IMG/VR virus record: IMGVR_UViG_3300004770_000039
Coordinates: 1 to 41,871 of that record
DNA: 41,871 nucleotides
Source of the DNA: a virus
Reading direction: 5' to 3' (one strand)
Shown here: positions 1 through 6,882 of the stretch, one piece after another
Layout of the letters: every line of letters begins with the position of its first letter
Position numbering within the stretch: the stretch's first letter is position 1
Notes under the pieces: model-generated
What the model was told of the DNA's origin: nothing
Database searches by the model: none
Seen by the model: only the letters and a program-made list of their open reading frames with translations
Translations under genes and position numbers: made by a program

Positions 1-225
1 CGCTGGTTGTTCACGATTAAAATAAACTTCTTCACCATCAATGTTTAATGTGCAAGTAGAACCATCAAGTGCGTATGACACTAATCTTGGTTCTGCTGGT
101 TGCTCTAGTGCTTCTTCACACGCATTGATTGCACCTTTCACCCATGCAGTTTCATATACTCTGTTGTTGTTTAAACAATTTAAAACTTTTAATGCTTTGT
201 GTATTGCTTCGTCTTTAGAGACCAT
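1..225 (-). CDS. Hypothetical phage protein, C-terminus cut by window edge
   Basis: The reading frame starts with ATG at 225 and stays open for 75 codons to position 1, so its 3' end lies outside the window. The protein begins MVSKDEAIHKALKVLN and looks soluble, with a helical N-terminal half and a Glu/Pro-rich 'EEALEQPAEP' linker of the sort common in unannotated phage early proteins. Its start overlaps the end of the ATP-grasp gene by 11 nt, so it is the last visible member of that operon. No function is recognised. Confidence 0.7.
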   Translation of the reverse strand, partial: MVSKDEAIHKALKVLNCLNNNRVYETAWVKGAINACEEALEQPAEPRLVSYALDGSTCTLNIDGEEVYFNREQPA

Positions 226-973
226 TTAAATACTCCTTAAAAGTATTGACATATTTGTCAAAAGTTGTTCCAACAAGACCTGGAGCAGTATTGACTTCGA
301 ACACAAAGATTTTACCATCTCGTTCACGATAACCAACATCAACCGCACCGAAATCTAGACCGAGCAAATTGACAGCAGAAACCGCTGATGATAGTAGTAA
401 CTCAGGAACAGAAACCTCTACCCTAGCATAAATATAACCATTGGAATGATTACGAATGCCACTACTGGGACCAGTATAATCCAAACGTCGTTTCTTTTGT
501 TGAACATCTATAACCTTTCCTTTGAACACATGAACACGAAACTCATGTTTATGTTTAGTTTGAATTGTATACAGTGGTGCATCAACTAACTCATAACTGT
601 TAGTAGCTATTACTATACCAGAACCAGAATGACCTGTCAAGCTTGTTCGACAATATACATTATGATTAGGGTATCCTGCCCATAGATTATATATCTCATA
701 TCTACTTGCACTCCAGATAGGTAGATGAGTAAACCCTGCAGCACTTAACGTTTCAAACGTTTTAAGTTTGTTACTTGCAATAGCAATAGCTTCATGCTTA
801 TTTAAATCTAGATGTGTCCTAATATAATTAACACAGCGACTATTACCCCAATTAATAATAACATCATTTCTCCTAGGTTCATATGTATTACGGACACGCT
901 TAACTCCCAGACCGTGAGCCAAAGCCTTGGCAGACTGAGAGCCTATCTTATATGGAAAGACTTTAAAACGCAT
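215..973 (-). CDS. RimK-type ATP-grasp ligase
   Basis: This 252-residue protein looks like an ATP-grasp carboxylate-amine ligase. Such enzymes use ATP to make an acyl-phosphate and join a carboxylate to an amine or peptide. Visible features are a 'KLKTFETLSAAGF' pre-ATP-grasp segment, a glycine-rich ATP loop 'GHSGSGIVIA' near residue 112, and the metal-binding 'VFEVNTAPGL' near residue 226 with its Glu and Asn. The ATG at 973 follows an AAAGG ribosome site and overlaps the preceding gene by 11 nt. It shares an operon with an amidoligase and a class II glutamine amidotransferase, which suggests a joint peptide or metabolite modification pathway. The substrate is unknown. The ATP-grasp assignment is good; the RimK-like subtype is likely. 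Confidence 0.85.
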   Translation of the reverse strand: MRFKVFPYKIGSQSAKALAHGLGVKRVRNTYEPRRNDVIINWGNSRCVNYIRTHLDLNKHEAIAIASNKLKTFETLSAAGFTHLPIWSASRYEIYNLWAGYPNHNVYCRTSLTGHSGSGIVIATNSYELVDAPLYTIQTKHKHEFRVHVFKGKVIDVQQKKRRLDYTGPSSGIRNHSNGYIYARVEVSVPELLLSSAVSAVNLLGLDFGAVDVGYRERDGKIFVFEVNTAPGLVGTTFDKYVNTFKEYLNGL

Positions 974-1277
974 AACCTTTATCCTTTCGTTTACATTGTA
1001 ACTGTTCTATCTTACGCAACACTTTATAGTAAGGATTATTTCTATCAATATTAGATGGTTCATTTATTAACTTTAAATCTTCAATAGTAATATCCCACTC
1101 ACGAGGATGTTCTCTTGTTAGTTCTCTACCATAAGTATTACTTGATAAATAATAAAAAGAAACTGAAGCAGTTTTACGAGCTTTATTTATAGATTTTATA
1201 ATTCCTTTAGAGCCAATGGTTGTATAAAAATATTCACCACTTACTATTTCTACTTCATCACCTGTTTCAAAAGGCAT
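963..1277 (-). CDS. Small SH3/KOW-like barrel protein (copy 1)
   Basis: The 104-residue protein starts 'MPFETGDEVEIVSGEYF' and continues with alternating short beta strands, the pattern of an SH3-like or KOW barrel. Its tail 'YYKVLRKIEQLQCKRKDKG' is clearly related to the tail of the next gene upstream, so the two are tandem paralogues. Start and stop overlap the neighbouring genes by 11 nt each, which implies translational coupling. A similar domain ends the amidotransferase two genes upstream. It may be a binding or scaffolding module for the modification enzymes; that is inference from context. Confidence 0.7.
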   Translation of the reverse strand: MPFETGDEVEIVSGEYFYTTIGSKGIIKSINKARKTASVSFYYLSSNTYGRELTREHPREWDITIEDLKLINEPSNIDRNNPYYKVLRKIEQLQCKRKDKGYAF

Positions 1278-1566
1278 AGCCAGCCTCCTTACGAATAGTT
1301 TGTAATGATTTTATCTTACGAATAACTTTATAGTGTGGTACACTAGTATCATAGGCAGGCTCTAAGCAATACTCAAACCATGTCCATCCATTATCTAAAG
1401 TATAAACTAATTCTCCATTACTAATCCTATGAACAGATCGTATTATTTTAATTTTACCATCATTAATACAATTCTCCATGTCAATAGCAAAATGTAAAGC
1501 TGAAGTATCAGGAAAACTTTTTACTACTACAACTTCATCACCCATTTTAAACTTAGTAGTCGGCAT
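1267..1566 (-). CDS. Small SH3/KOW-like barrel protein (copy 2)
   Basis: The 99-residue protein begins 'MPTTKFKMGDEVVVVKSF' and reads as a small beta barrel followed by the conserved tail 'HYKVIRKIKSLQTIRKEAG'. It is a diverged tandem copy of the gene downstream. Both genes end in codons for GYAF whose last 11 nt contain the next gene's start codon, so the duplication seems to have included the overlap junction. A strong AAGGAGG ribosome site lies inside the end of the amidotransferase gene. Function unknown, probably tied to the amidoligase operon. Confidence 0.7.
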   Translation of the reverse strand: MPTTKFKMGDEVVVVKSFPDTSALHFAIDMENCINDGKIKIIRSVHRISNGELVYTLDNGWTWFEYCLEPAYDTSVPHYKVIRKIKSLQTIRKEAGYAF

Positions 1567-2410
1567 ATTCCCAACCTCCTTTAGGTTGCCATTGACCTAC
1601 AGGTTCTGGATCATCCCACAAGTCAATGTCACTGAACTTAATGTTATAAATAAACTCAGCATTGTCATTCATTAGATCAACTGAATAGTCTTTGTTAACT
1701 GCTACGATTTCCCATACTGAATTACGAGCATAAGATTTCTTAGCATCACGATCATAATGACCCCAGCTTAACGTAACGATTTCACCAACAACCATATGTT
1801 CTTTTTTGTATTGCCACGATTTAGGATAATACTTATTATTCCAACTAGATTGAACAGCTGGAACAACTGGTGCAGGCTTTTTATAACCTGCGTTTGAATA
1901 CCAAACACCGTCATCCCAGTAACCTTTATCTTCGTTGAAAATCTTTGTATTGCCTTCATTGTCCATGAAAATTAACTTACTATAACCAATACGATTCTCA
2001 ATTAGTTTCTTAATTGGATCTTGAAACAGCTCAAGGTTACCCCACTTCTGAACGAACGGTTGAATTACATCTTCATTGAACAACCAAGTATCAGATTTAT
2101 CAGCAGCATTATAGCCACTGATGATACCATTATGAACAAATGCGAACTTATCATTAACCATATAAGGGTGGCAATTATCTTTATTGATTGGACCATGAGT
2201 CTTAATCCTAAAATGAATTACACATTCTTTCTTTTGATCACGTTTGTAACTACGCCAGAAATCATCGAATGCAAAGAAACCTTTCTTAATATATAACTGA
2301 TTGTTTTTATGGAACATATAGCCAGCACCGTCAGGATTTGTATTGTAACAACGTTGCAATGTATCCTTGTCAATGATTTTAGCTTCTGGTTTATAAATAG
2401 CGATACACAT
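1553..2410 (-). CDS. Class II glutamine amidotransferase with C-terminal SH3-like domain
   Basis: This 285-residue Ntn-hydrolase-type glutaminase would release ammonia from glutamine for a partner ligase. After removal of Met1, Cys2 becomes the N-terminal nucleophile ('MCIAIYKPEA'). Other family signatures are NPDGAGY (25-31), 'HFRIKTHG' with Arg68, HPY (81-83) and 'FVHNG' (91-95). Residues about 205-267 ('MVVGEIVTLSWGHYDRD' onward) form an added beta-rich SH3-like domain resembling the two small proteins encoded next. The start codon shares one base with the amidoligase stop (TAATG), so the two are likely made together. Confidence 0.88.
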   Translation of the reverse strand: MCIAIYKPEAKIIDKDTLQRCYNTNPDGAGYMFHKNNQLYIKKGFFAFDDFWRSYKRDQKKECVIHFRIKTHGPINKDNCHPYMVNDKFAFVHNGIISGYNAADKSDTWLFNEDVIQPFVQKWGNLELFQDPIKKLIENRIGYSKLIFMDNEGNTKIFNEDKGYWDDGVWYSNAGYKKPAPVVPAVQSSWNNKYYPKSWQYKKEHMVVGEIVTLSWGHYDRDAKKSYARNSVWEIVAVNKDYSVDLMNDNAEFIYNIKFSDIDLWDDPEPVGQWQPKGGWEYADY

Positions 2411-3981
2411 TATGCAAATCCTTTCAAGTGATTTGATAGCTCTGGATAGTCTTTGTGATGAGACTTAAGCCAGTTAATAAAAGAGGAATGATGAGTCATA
2501 TGCTTGAGACTTGTTGATGATTGAGCTGGTTGACAATAGTCAGTTAATGCTTGACAAAACTCAAGACGAGATGCAAATTGTTCCCAGTTAGTTGGAGTAC
2601 TAAAGATACGGAACTCAACTGTATCAGTTGGATTTAAGTTTAAAGCATTGTAACGTTCACCACCACGTTTATTAACTAATGGATAAGTTACAGTACGATG
2701 TTTATCTTGTTGAGCATAACTATTGTCAATACGACCTGCAACATAAGCAATGAAATTCTTATTGTCAAGTCGGTTAACGAACTCAGTCATTTTACCAATT
2801 GTAAATAGATTCAATGGCTTACGACTTACATGAACGTGCATGCCAGTGTTAGAAGCAGCAAACAATTCACCAGGAAGATTGTCATAGAACTTCTTGAACT
2901 CTTCACGATGAATCTCAAGTGTTGCTGGACAAGTTACAATCTCAAAGCCATTACGAATTGAACCATCAGATTTCATAATAGCATGACCAGCTAGTTGTTT
3001 ACCAACTTTAACACGAGCTACATCTTTATCACGAGTTTCATACTCAAGCTCGATACCTAGATATAACGTACTAGGTTTTACATTTTTAGCTTTGAATTTA
3101 AGTAAGCTAGGAGCTTTGGTTGAATAGCTGTGAATCTTATAACGATTTTGTAAACAATGCCAACAAACACCATCTTCAAAGCCCTCAGCAGGAGCATCTT
3201 GATCACACTCAGGACAATGTTGCATGACTAATGCATCACGTTGATAAGCTCTACCACGATACCAGATTTCAGTGTTGTGTAACCAAATATTATTACCATT
3301 GTCTTTTGTGTAAGCTGTATAATTAAATTCTCTAGGATCTAATTTGTAATGATAATATTTATATTCATTACTAAACGGATCTCTACGTAAGAACGTTTCC
3401 ATATATAGTTTGTTAGTTAAATGACATTCATAAAGCTTTTCAATGCCATAGTTACGACGTAAATAATCTGCTACGTCTTGGTTATTAAACGTTGGATTTA
3501 AACGTTTAGTTTCTTCAATAACAGTTTGAAGAAGTTTGTCAGTAAATGTACTATATTTTACAATACGAGATTTAACTCTACGTGCAACTTCTCGATAGAT
3601 ACCTTTACGTAGTTTACCATTAAGTAAACGTAATGTAGGAGGATTGCTTAAATAATATAAGGCGTCAATTGCACCTGTTGTTGCATCATAATCACGTTTA
3701 GTTACTAAGCCTGCCATTTGCATGAGATGACGATAGTCATCAACGATACGACCTGTTCGTTTGCTCATGACAATTAAGCTAAGCCATTCTTCTTCTCGAA
3801 CACTAAATCCTTCAGCTGTTAAGCCATTAGCTACACGAGATGTTTTTACTTGTAAATCAAATACGGTATAGTTTGCACCATCCCAATTCCTACGTTGTGC
3901 TTCTACAAATCTAAAGTCAGGATGAAGATTCGGTATATTAAAATCTATCTCCATCAACTGTTTTATGTTAAACGATTTCAT
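2410..3981 (-). CDS. Amidoligase (glutamine synthetase-like fold) with zinc ribbon
   Basis: This 523-residue protein carries a C-terminal amidoligase domain of the Amidoligase_2 type, distantly related to glutamine synthetase. Such domains are predicted to form amide or isopeptide bonds. Motifs are LGIELEYE (308-315), DGS (339-341), GFEIVTCP (345-352), GMHVHVS (380-386) and RYNALNLNPTDTVEFRIF (443-460). The first 250 residues are helical and unassigned. A C-x2-C-x13-C-x2-C zinc ribbon (Cys256, 259, 273, 276) lies between the halves. The ATG at 3981 follows an AGAGGA site. It leads the operon with the amidotransferase and ATP-grasp ligase. The target, whether host surface, a host protein or a small molecule, is not visible. 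Confidence 0.88.
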   Translation of the reverse strand: MKSFNIKQLMEIDFNIPNLHPDFRFVEAQRRNWDGANYTVFDLQVKTSRVANGLTAEGFSVREEEWLSLIVMSKRTGRIVDDYRHLMQMAGLVTKRDYDATTGAIDALYYLSNPPTLRLLNGKLRKGIYREVARRVKSRIVKYSTFTDKLLQTVIEETKRLNPTFNNQDVADYLRRNYGIEKLYECHLTNKLYMETFLRRDPFSNEYKYYHYKLDPREFNYTAYTKDNGNNIWLHNTEIWYRGRAYQRDALVMQHCPECDQDAPAEGFEDGVCWHCLQNRYKIHSYSTKAPSLLKFKAKNVKPSTLYLGIELEYETRDKDVARVKVGKQLAGHAIMKSDGSIRNGFEIVTCPATLEIHREEFKKFYDNLPGELFAASNTGMHVHVSRKPLNLFTIGKMTEFVNRLDNKNFIAYVAGRIDNSYAQQDKHRTVTYPLVNKRGGERYNALNLNPTDTVEFRIFSTPTNWEQFASRLEFCQALTDYCQPAQSSTSLKHMTHHSSFINWLKSHHKDYPELSNHLKGFA

Positions 3982-3994
3982 ATTAAAGTCCTCT

Positions 3995-4165
3995 TTAATT
4001 TAAGAATAATACACTTCCAATTGCTACAAATGCTAAGATTAAAGCTAAGCTTCCGATAATTACCTCCTTTGGTGATGGTTTAAGTTCAAGTGGATCATCC
4101 CAATACCCATATGGATTTGGATCTTGACGATGAAAATAATAATGCTTTGGATCATGCTGATTCAT
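3995..4165 (-). CDS. Small single-pass membrane protein
   Basis: A 56-codon frame: a polar, aromatic N-terminus (MNQHDPKHYYFHRQDPNPYG) and one transmembrane helix near the C-terminus ('VIIGSLALILAFVAIGSV'). The start lies inside the end of the preceding small gene (14-nt overlap) and the stop is 14 nt before the amidoligase start, so it fits the same operon. No homologue is recognised. Confidence 0.6.
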   Translation of the reverse strand: MNQHDPKHYYFHRQDPNPYGYWDDPLELKPSPKEVIIGSLALILAFVAIGSVLFLN

Positions 4166-4328
4166 TTTGACGTTCCTTTAAATTTAATAGTTTAATTTGC
4201 CAAATAAGTGCTTGTTTATTTGTTTGCATTTTACCAGCTTTTGGAAATGTATGATACACTTTATAGAATTTAAACGCATACATTTCTTGCAAAGATTCCA
4301 TGTTTAAATACTGTAAATCATAAGACAT
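4152..4328 (-). CDS. Small hypothetical protein
   Basis: A 58-residue frame starting MSYDLQYLNMESLQEMYAF, basic and probably helical, with an AAGGAA ribosome site before the ATG. It overlaps the next membrane-protein gene by 14 nt, which supports translation as part of the leftward operon. No function can be assigned. Confidence 0.55.
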   Translation of the reverse strand: MSYDLQYLNMESLQEMYAFKFYKVYHTFPKAGKMQTNKQALIWQIKLLNLKERQNESA

Positions 4329-4390
4329 AATAATTCCTTAAAAGTTTGACCCAATTTATAAGCCTAAGTGGCTGGGGGCGATGATAGTAG

Positions 4391-4573
4391 TTAGAAACCA
4401 TGTTGACGAATACTAACTTGACGTTTGTTTTCATCAAGCTGTAGATACTCATCACCGTTAATCCATTTGTGTTCTGATAAAATACGCCAACCTTCATTAA
4501 ATAGAAAGTCAGTTAACTCATCCATAATAAGAACTTTGGATGGTTCATTAGGATTGTAAAGTTTTAGATACAT
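4391..4573 (-). CDS. Small hypothetical protein
   Basis: The 60-residue protein begins MYLKLYNPNEPSKVLIMDEL. I chose the ATG at 4573 because AAAGG lies about nine bases upstream; an in-frame TTG at 4594 has no such site. The body is acidic-aromatic ('FLFNEGWRILSEHKWINGDE') and no family is recognised. A terminator lies just upstream, so this gene either has its own promoter or depends on read-through. Confidence 0.6.
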   Translation of the reverse strand: MYLKLYNPNEPSKVLIMDELTDFLFNEGWRILSEHKWINGDEYLQLDENKRQVSIRQHGF

Positions 4574-4594
4574 AACTAAGACCTTTGTGAACAA

Positions 4595-4638
4595 GAAAAA
4601 AAGGGAACTAGACTGGAGATGATAGCCTAATTCCCTTT
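4595..4638 (-). terminator. Rho-independent terminator
   Basis: On the minus strand an 8-bp stem (4631-4638 paired with 4600-4607, AAAGGGAA/TTCCCTTT) runs directly into a T-rich tract. It would end transcripts of the 121-residue gene before the following small genes. Confidence 0.75.
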
Positions 4639-4646
4639 ACAAATTG

Positions 4647-5012
4647 TTAAACTGTTTCTTTTGCATAGTCTCCAGAAGTTGTATGTTGAGTACCTTCTAC
4701 GTGAGCATTATCAATCTCACCTGAAGTTGTATTGTCTTTCTTAAGTGCTTCTTGATTAGCTTGACGAGATGCTAAGTATTTCTTGTTGTCATCACGTAGT
4801 TTCTTAGCTTGATCAACGATTGCAATGATCTCTGCTGAGAATGGACTGTTGAAACGACGCATTACTTTTTCTACTTCTTCAAGCTGTTGGATTGCTAAGA
4901 ATAAACGTAAGCCTGAATTAGCTTGATTCATAAGCATATTGTATGTATCAAAGTTAAAACCTGCTGAAACTTGCTTTTGTTGACCATTTACTACGATAGA
5001 TTGCGTTGTCAT
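4647..5012 (-). CDS. Hypothetical early protein
   Basis: The 121-residue protein starts MTTQSIVVNGQQKQVSAGFN after an AAGGAG site. Residues about 25-90 look helical with a charged coiled-coil flavour ('LEEVEKVMRRFN', 'DQAKKLRDDNKKYL'), and the last 30 residues are polar and likely disordered. It is flanked by terminators on both sides, so it is probably an independent unit. No known family is recognised. Confidence 0.7.
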   Translation of the reverse strand: MTTQSIVVNGQQKQVSAGFNFDTYNMLMNQANSGLRLFLAIQQLEEVEKVMRRFNSPFSAEIIAIVDQAKKLRDDNKKYLASRQANQEALKKDNTTSGEIDNAHVEGTQHTTSGDYAKETV

Positions 5013-5040
5013 TTGAAACTCCTTAAATTGTAACTAATAA

Positions 5041-5068
5041 ATAAATAAATAAAAGCGACGGAACGTCG
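5041..5068 (-). terminator. Rho-independent terminator
   Basis: Minus-strand hairpin CGACG-TTC-CGTCG (5068-5056) is followed by CTTTTATTTATTTATT. It ends the transcript of the two genes at 5084-5522. Confidence 0.65.
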
Positions 5069-5069
5069 A

Positions 5070-5092
5070 ATCCCGTCACGCCCCTAGCGGGC
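5070..5092 (-). repeat. Copy 1 of an inverted 23-nt hairpin element
   Basis: Read on the minus strand this matches 18 of 23 bases of the plus strand at 6180-6202. Twelve bases pair perfectly between the two sites (5074-5085 with 6187-6198). Each copy has a GCCC...GGGC hairpin followed by GTGACG. A stem GTCGAA/TTCGAC (5065-5070 with 5096-5101) encloses this copy. The role is unknown. Confidence 0.55.
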
Positions 5093-5344
5093 ATGTTCGA
5101 CAAGAATTGCCGATGCAACAGGCATGCCAACAGATTTACCGTTGGCGTGACTGGTGTTCTTCAGTGAGCTGTGGCAATTCCGAACTGCACGCCACGACGG
5201 GTTCGACTTCCTAGCTAAAGCTTGAGCTATGAGTTCTGATGTATTAAGCTTGAGAAATTCAACACATAAGTCATCGAACGCTTGTTCTGTTATAAGACCA
5301 TTGATTTGTGCTATTTTGTATTTAAATAGATCGTATGAGTTCAT
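5084..5344 (-). CDS. Hypothetical protein with basic, G+C-rich 3' half
   Basis: The 86-residue protein begins MNSYDLFKYKIAQINGL after a strong AAAGGAG site. The first 45 residues look helical; the rest is basic and low in structure ('ALARKSNPSWRAVRNCHSS'). The 3' third is visibly richer in G+C than neighbouring genes and overlaps the inverted hairpin element. The start lies just after the stop of the membrane-protein gene upstream, so the two are co-transcribed. No function is recognised. Confidence 0.6.
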   Translation of the reverse strand: MNSYDLFKYKIAQINGLITEQAFDDLCVEFLKLNTSELIAQALARKSNPSWRAVRNCHSSLKNTSHANGKSVGMPVASAILVEHAR

Positions 5345-5345
5345 G

Positions 5346-5522
5346 TTATTCTCCTTTAAGTTGTGGATCGAAGTGAATCATAGCAAACCAGAAGGCAGAG
5401 CCTAACAGTTGAACGATTGCTACGAATGTATAACCTGTAATGAATTGTTCAATAGCTAGTAAGAAGTGAAAGAAAGCCATAAGAACATATAAAACAATAC
5501 CGAATGTTTTTGAATCAATCAT
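5346..5522 (-). CDS. Small two-helix membrane protein
   Basis: A 58-residue frame with AGGAG before the ATG. Two hydrophobic segments ('FGIVLYVLMAFFHFLLAI' and 'FVAIVQLLGSAFWFAM') suggest an inner-membrane hairpin. It is the first gene of the leftward operon, about 55 nt downstream of the probable start point of the promoter at 5583-5611. Function unknown. Confidence 0.65.
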   Translation of the reverse strand: MIDSKTFGIVLYVLMAFFHFLLAIEQFITGYTFVAIVQLLGSAFWFAMIHFDPQLKGE

Positions 5523-5582
5523 GATATAACTCCTAATAAATTAAATGAATTATCACACGCAATAGTCTCGTGCTTGTGCCGT

Positions 5583-5611
5583 ATTAGCCTATAACGGAAC
5601 GGTTCTGTCAA
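5583..5611 (-). promoter_or_regulatory. Leftward sigma70-type promoter
   Basis: On the minus strand TTGACA (5611-5606), a 17-bp spacer and GCTAAT (5588-5583, four of six consensus bases) precede the leftward gene block. The -35 box lies within an inverted repeat, TGTC-AAT-GACA, at 5606-5616 that could be an operator. Confidence 0.5.
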
Positions 5612-5626
5612 TGACAAATTCATAAA

Positions 5627-6198
5627 CTAGAGCTTAGCAGGCTCTAGGTGCTTTAGCACCGTATGAGATGCTTAGCGAGCTTTATGCAATTTGCTTGTGC
5701 GTGCAATAAAGTCCAACTGATTATCGCCTACTGGCGATGTTGGGCTTTTTGCTCAGCTATCATTTACAGGTTCGTTACGTCAAGGCCTGCTTTAGGCCGT
5801 GCACAAGGCTTTTGTGTGTGTGTCTAGCAAGCAGACGACCACATTATGGTTTTATATAATGTCGGCTGCGTGGTTGTTCAGGCGATAGAGCCGTCTCTGT
5901 GTGGGTACATGAGGAGGGAGACCCGACGAACAATGGGTTACCAAGCACGACAGGATGTCGTATAGCACGCAGGGTTATCGTGTGCGAAAGAAAGCGTTAG
6001 GCACAGATGTGATTTGTTTCGAGTGGGATTGATCACGAGTGTAGTCGAGCAGGGTCGAGACTACCTAGCTTTTGACTTTGAACACAGCCATGACTGGAGG
6101 AGCTTCGTTCGTCTTTGACGAAGCGGGGGAGAGATTTTGACTTGGCAGTTGAATGGGTCCAGGATCATCCTGGTCGTGAGCCCCTCAGGGGCGTGACG
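5627..6198. ncRNA. Candidate large structured non-coding RNA (strand unresolved)
   Basis: This stretch has no ORF, is about 49% G+C by my count over 5641-6180, and is packed with hairpins. Paired arms: 5627-5633/5641-5647 (7 bp), 5647-5651/5656-5660, 5680-5688/5702-5711 (one bulge), 5709-5717/5739-5747 around 5723-5728/5733-5738, 5784-5788/5794-5798, 5841-5847/5856-5862, 5874-5879/5928-5933 closing a branched region, 5947-5952/5956-5961, 5965-5970/5980-5985, 6102-6108/6118-6124, 6159-6164/6168-6173 and 6180-6184/6188-6192. Phages are known to carry giant ornate RNAs (GOLLD, ROOL), so this class is plausible. I cannot match it to a named family. A replication-origin structure is the main alternative. 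Confidence 0.4.
5709..5750 (+). terminator. Terminator-like hairpin within the structured region
   Basis: A 9-bp stem (5709-5717 with 5739-5747, one G-U pair) encloses a 6-bp hairpin (5723-5728/5733-5738) and ends in a run of five T on the plus strand. No rightward gene lies upstream, so it would end a short plus-strand RNA, or it is simply part of the larger fold. Confidence 0.4.
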
Positions 6199-6202
6199 AA
6201 AT
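6180..6202 (+). repeat. Copy 2 of an inverted 23-nt hairpin element
   Basis: A GCCCC-TCA-GGGGC hairpin followed by GTGACG. It is the inverted partner of the element at 5070-5092, and the pair bounds a 1.1-kb segment holding two small genes and the structured region. Confidence 0.55.
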
Positions 6203-6614
6203 GGGGTGGTTTACTGTGGATAATATAGTGGATATATATGTGCTAAGTGACTGATTGTTTATGCTTGGTCTTAACACACTCTTTTAATACAACACCTGTG
6301 GTAAATATACAACATATTGTGGTAATATCATGGGGTTATTACCATTGTCACCTATACCCCTTAGGGGGGAAACTTCACTTGGGTTTGTTTTGGTGTTAGG
6401 CACTCTTCTATTTTTATATAGAAATTTGAGTATAGGTCTACTTGTAGAACAAGTCTCTAGGCCTAGTTAAGTATTAATCCTATACTGTGGTACTAGTTTT
6501 ATAAGATAATCGTTTCTAGGTACCTTTACGTTAGAATTAGAACTATGAATGTGGTCCTCGGAAAGACGACCTCGGACTCAACTCATTAGACGGATTAGTA
6601 ATGAACACTCTCTC
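6203..6614. other. Non-coding spacer with scattered hairpins
   Basis: I see no gene here. Local inverted repeats are present: 6321-6327/6337-6343 (7 bp), 6357-6360/6364-6367, 6406-6411/6418-6423, 6440-6444/6450-6454 and 6583-6588/6599-6604. It may be an extension of the structured RNA, part of an origin or leader DNA. Confidence 0.5.
6322..6351 (-). promoter_or_regulatory. Possible leftward promoter into the structured region
   Basis: Minus strand GTGACA (6351-6346), an 18-bp spacer and TATTAC with an upstream TG (extended -10 form). It is the best candidate I found to transcribe the structured region leftward, but both boxes are imperfect. Confidence 0.25.
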
Positions 6615-6732
6615 TATTATTAATTAATATATATTAATATTATTATAATATATTATATATAATAAATATAAATATAATAATATATATTATAATATATAAA
6701 TAAATATATATAATATTATAATAATTATATTA
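6615..6732. other. 118-bp pure A/T tract, candidate unwinding element of a replication origin
   Basis: Every base from 6615 to 6732 is A or T, mostly short TA/AAT repeats. It lies in the only large gene-free interval, between divergent transcription units. This fits a DNA-unwinding element, but no initiator gene or binding-site repeats are recognised, so the origin call is inference. Confidence 0.4.
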
Positions 6733-6826
6733 GACAATAATAAATCATGTAAGTTCACTCTTAAAGAAAATAAAACGAAGTGGAGCCGAATAAGGCGACA
6801 AAACAAGACCTGCTATCATATTTAAC

Positions 6827-6855
6827 TTGACAAGTCAATAGTTTTGTGTTATAAT
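6827..6855 (+). promoter_or_regulatory. Consensus sigma70 promoter for the virion operon
   Basis: TTGACA (6827-6832), a spacer of exactly 17 bp and TATAAT (6850-6855): both boxes match consensus fully. The start point would be near 6862, about 20 nt before the small terminase ATG. Confidence 0.88.
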
Positions 6856-6882
6856 ATTTAACATAGAGTGAAGGTTTGTAAA

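Noticed and set aside
41-229. Rightward 62-codon frame at the left edge.
   Set aside because: It is antisense to the truncated leftward gene that has a proper start and overlap with the ATP-grasp gene.
246-261. Palindrome TTGACA-TATT-TGTCAA resembling paired -35 boxes or an operator.
   Set aside because: It lies inside the ATP-grasp coding sequence and neither side has a -10 box at 17 bp.
5551-6240. A tRNA or tRNA-like gene in the structured region.
   Set aside because: Short GGTTCG-like bits occur (about 5769-5775), but no cloverleaf with acceptor, anticodon and T arms could be built.
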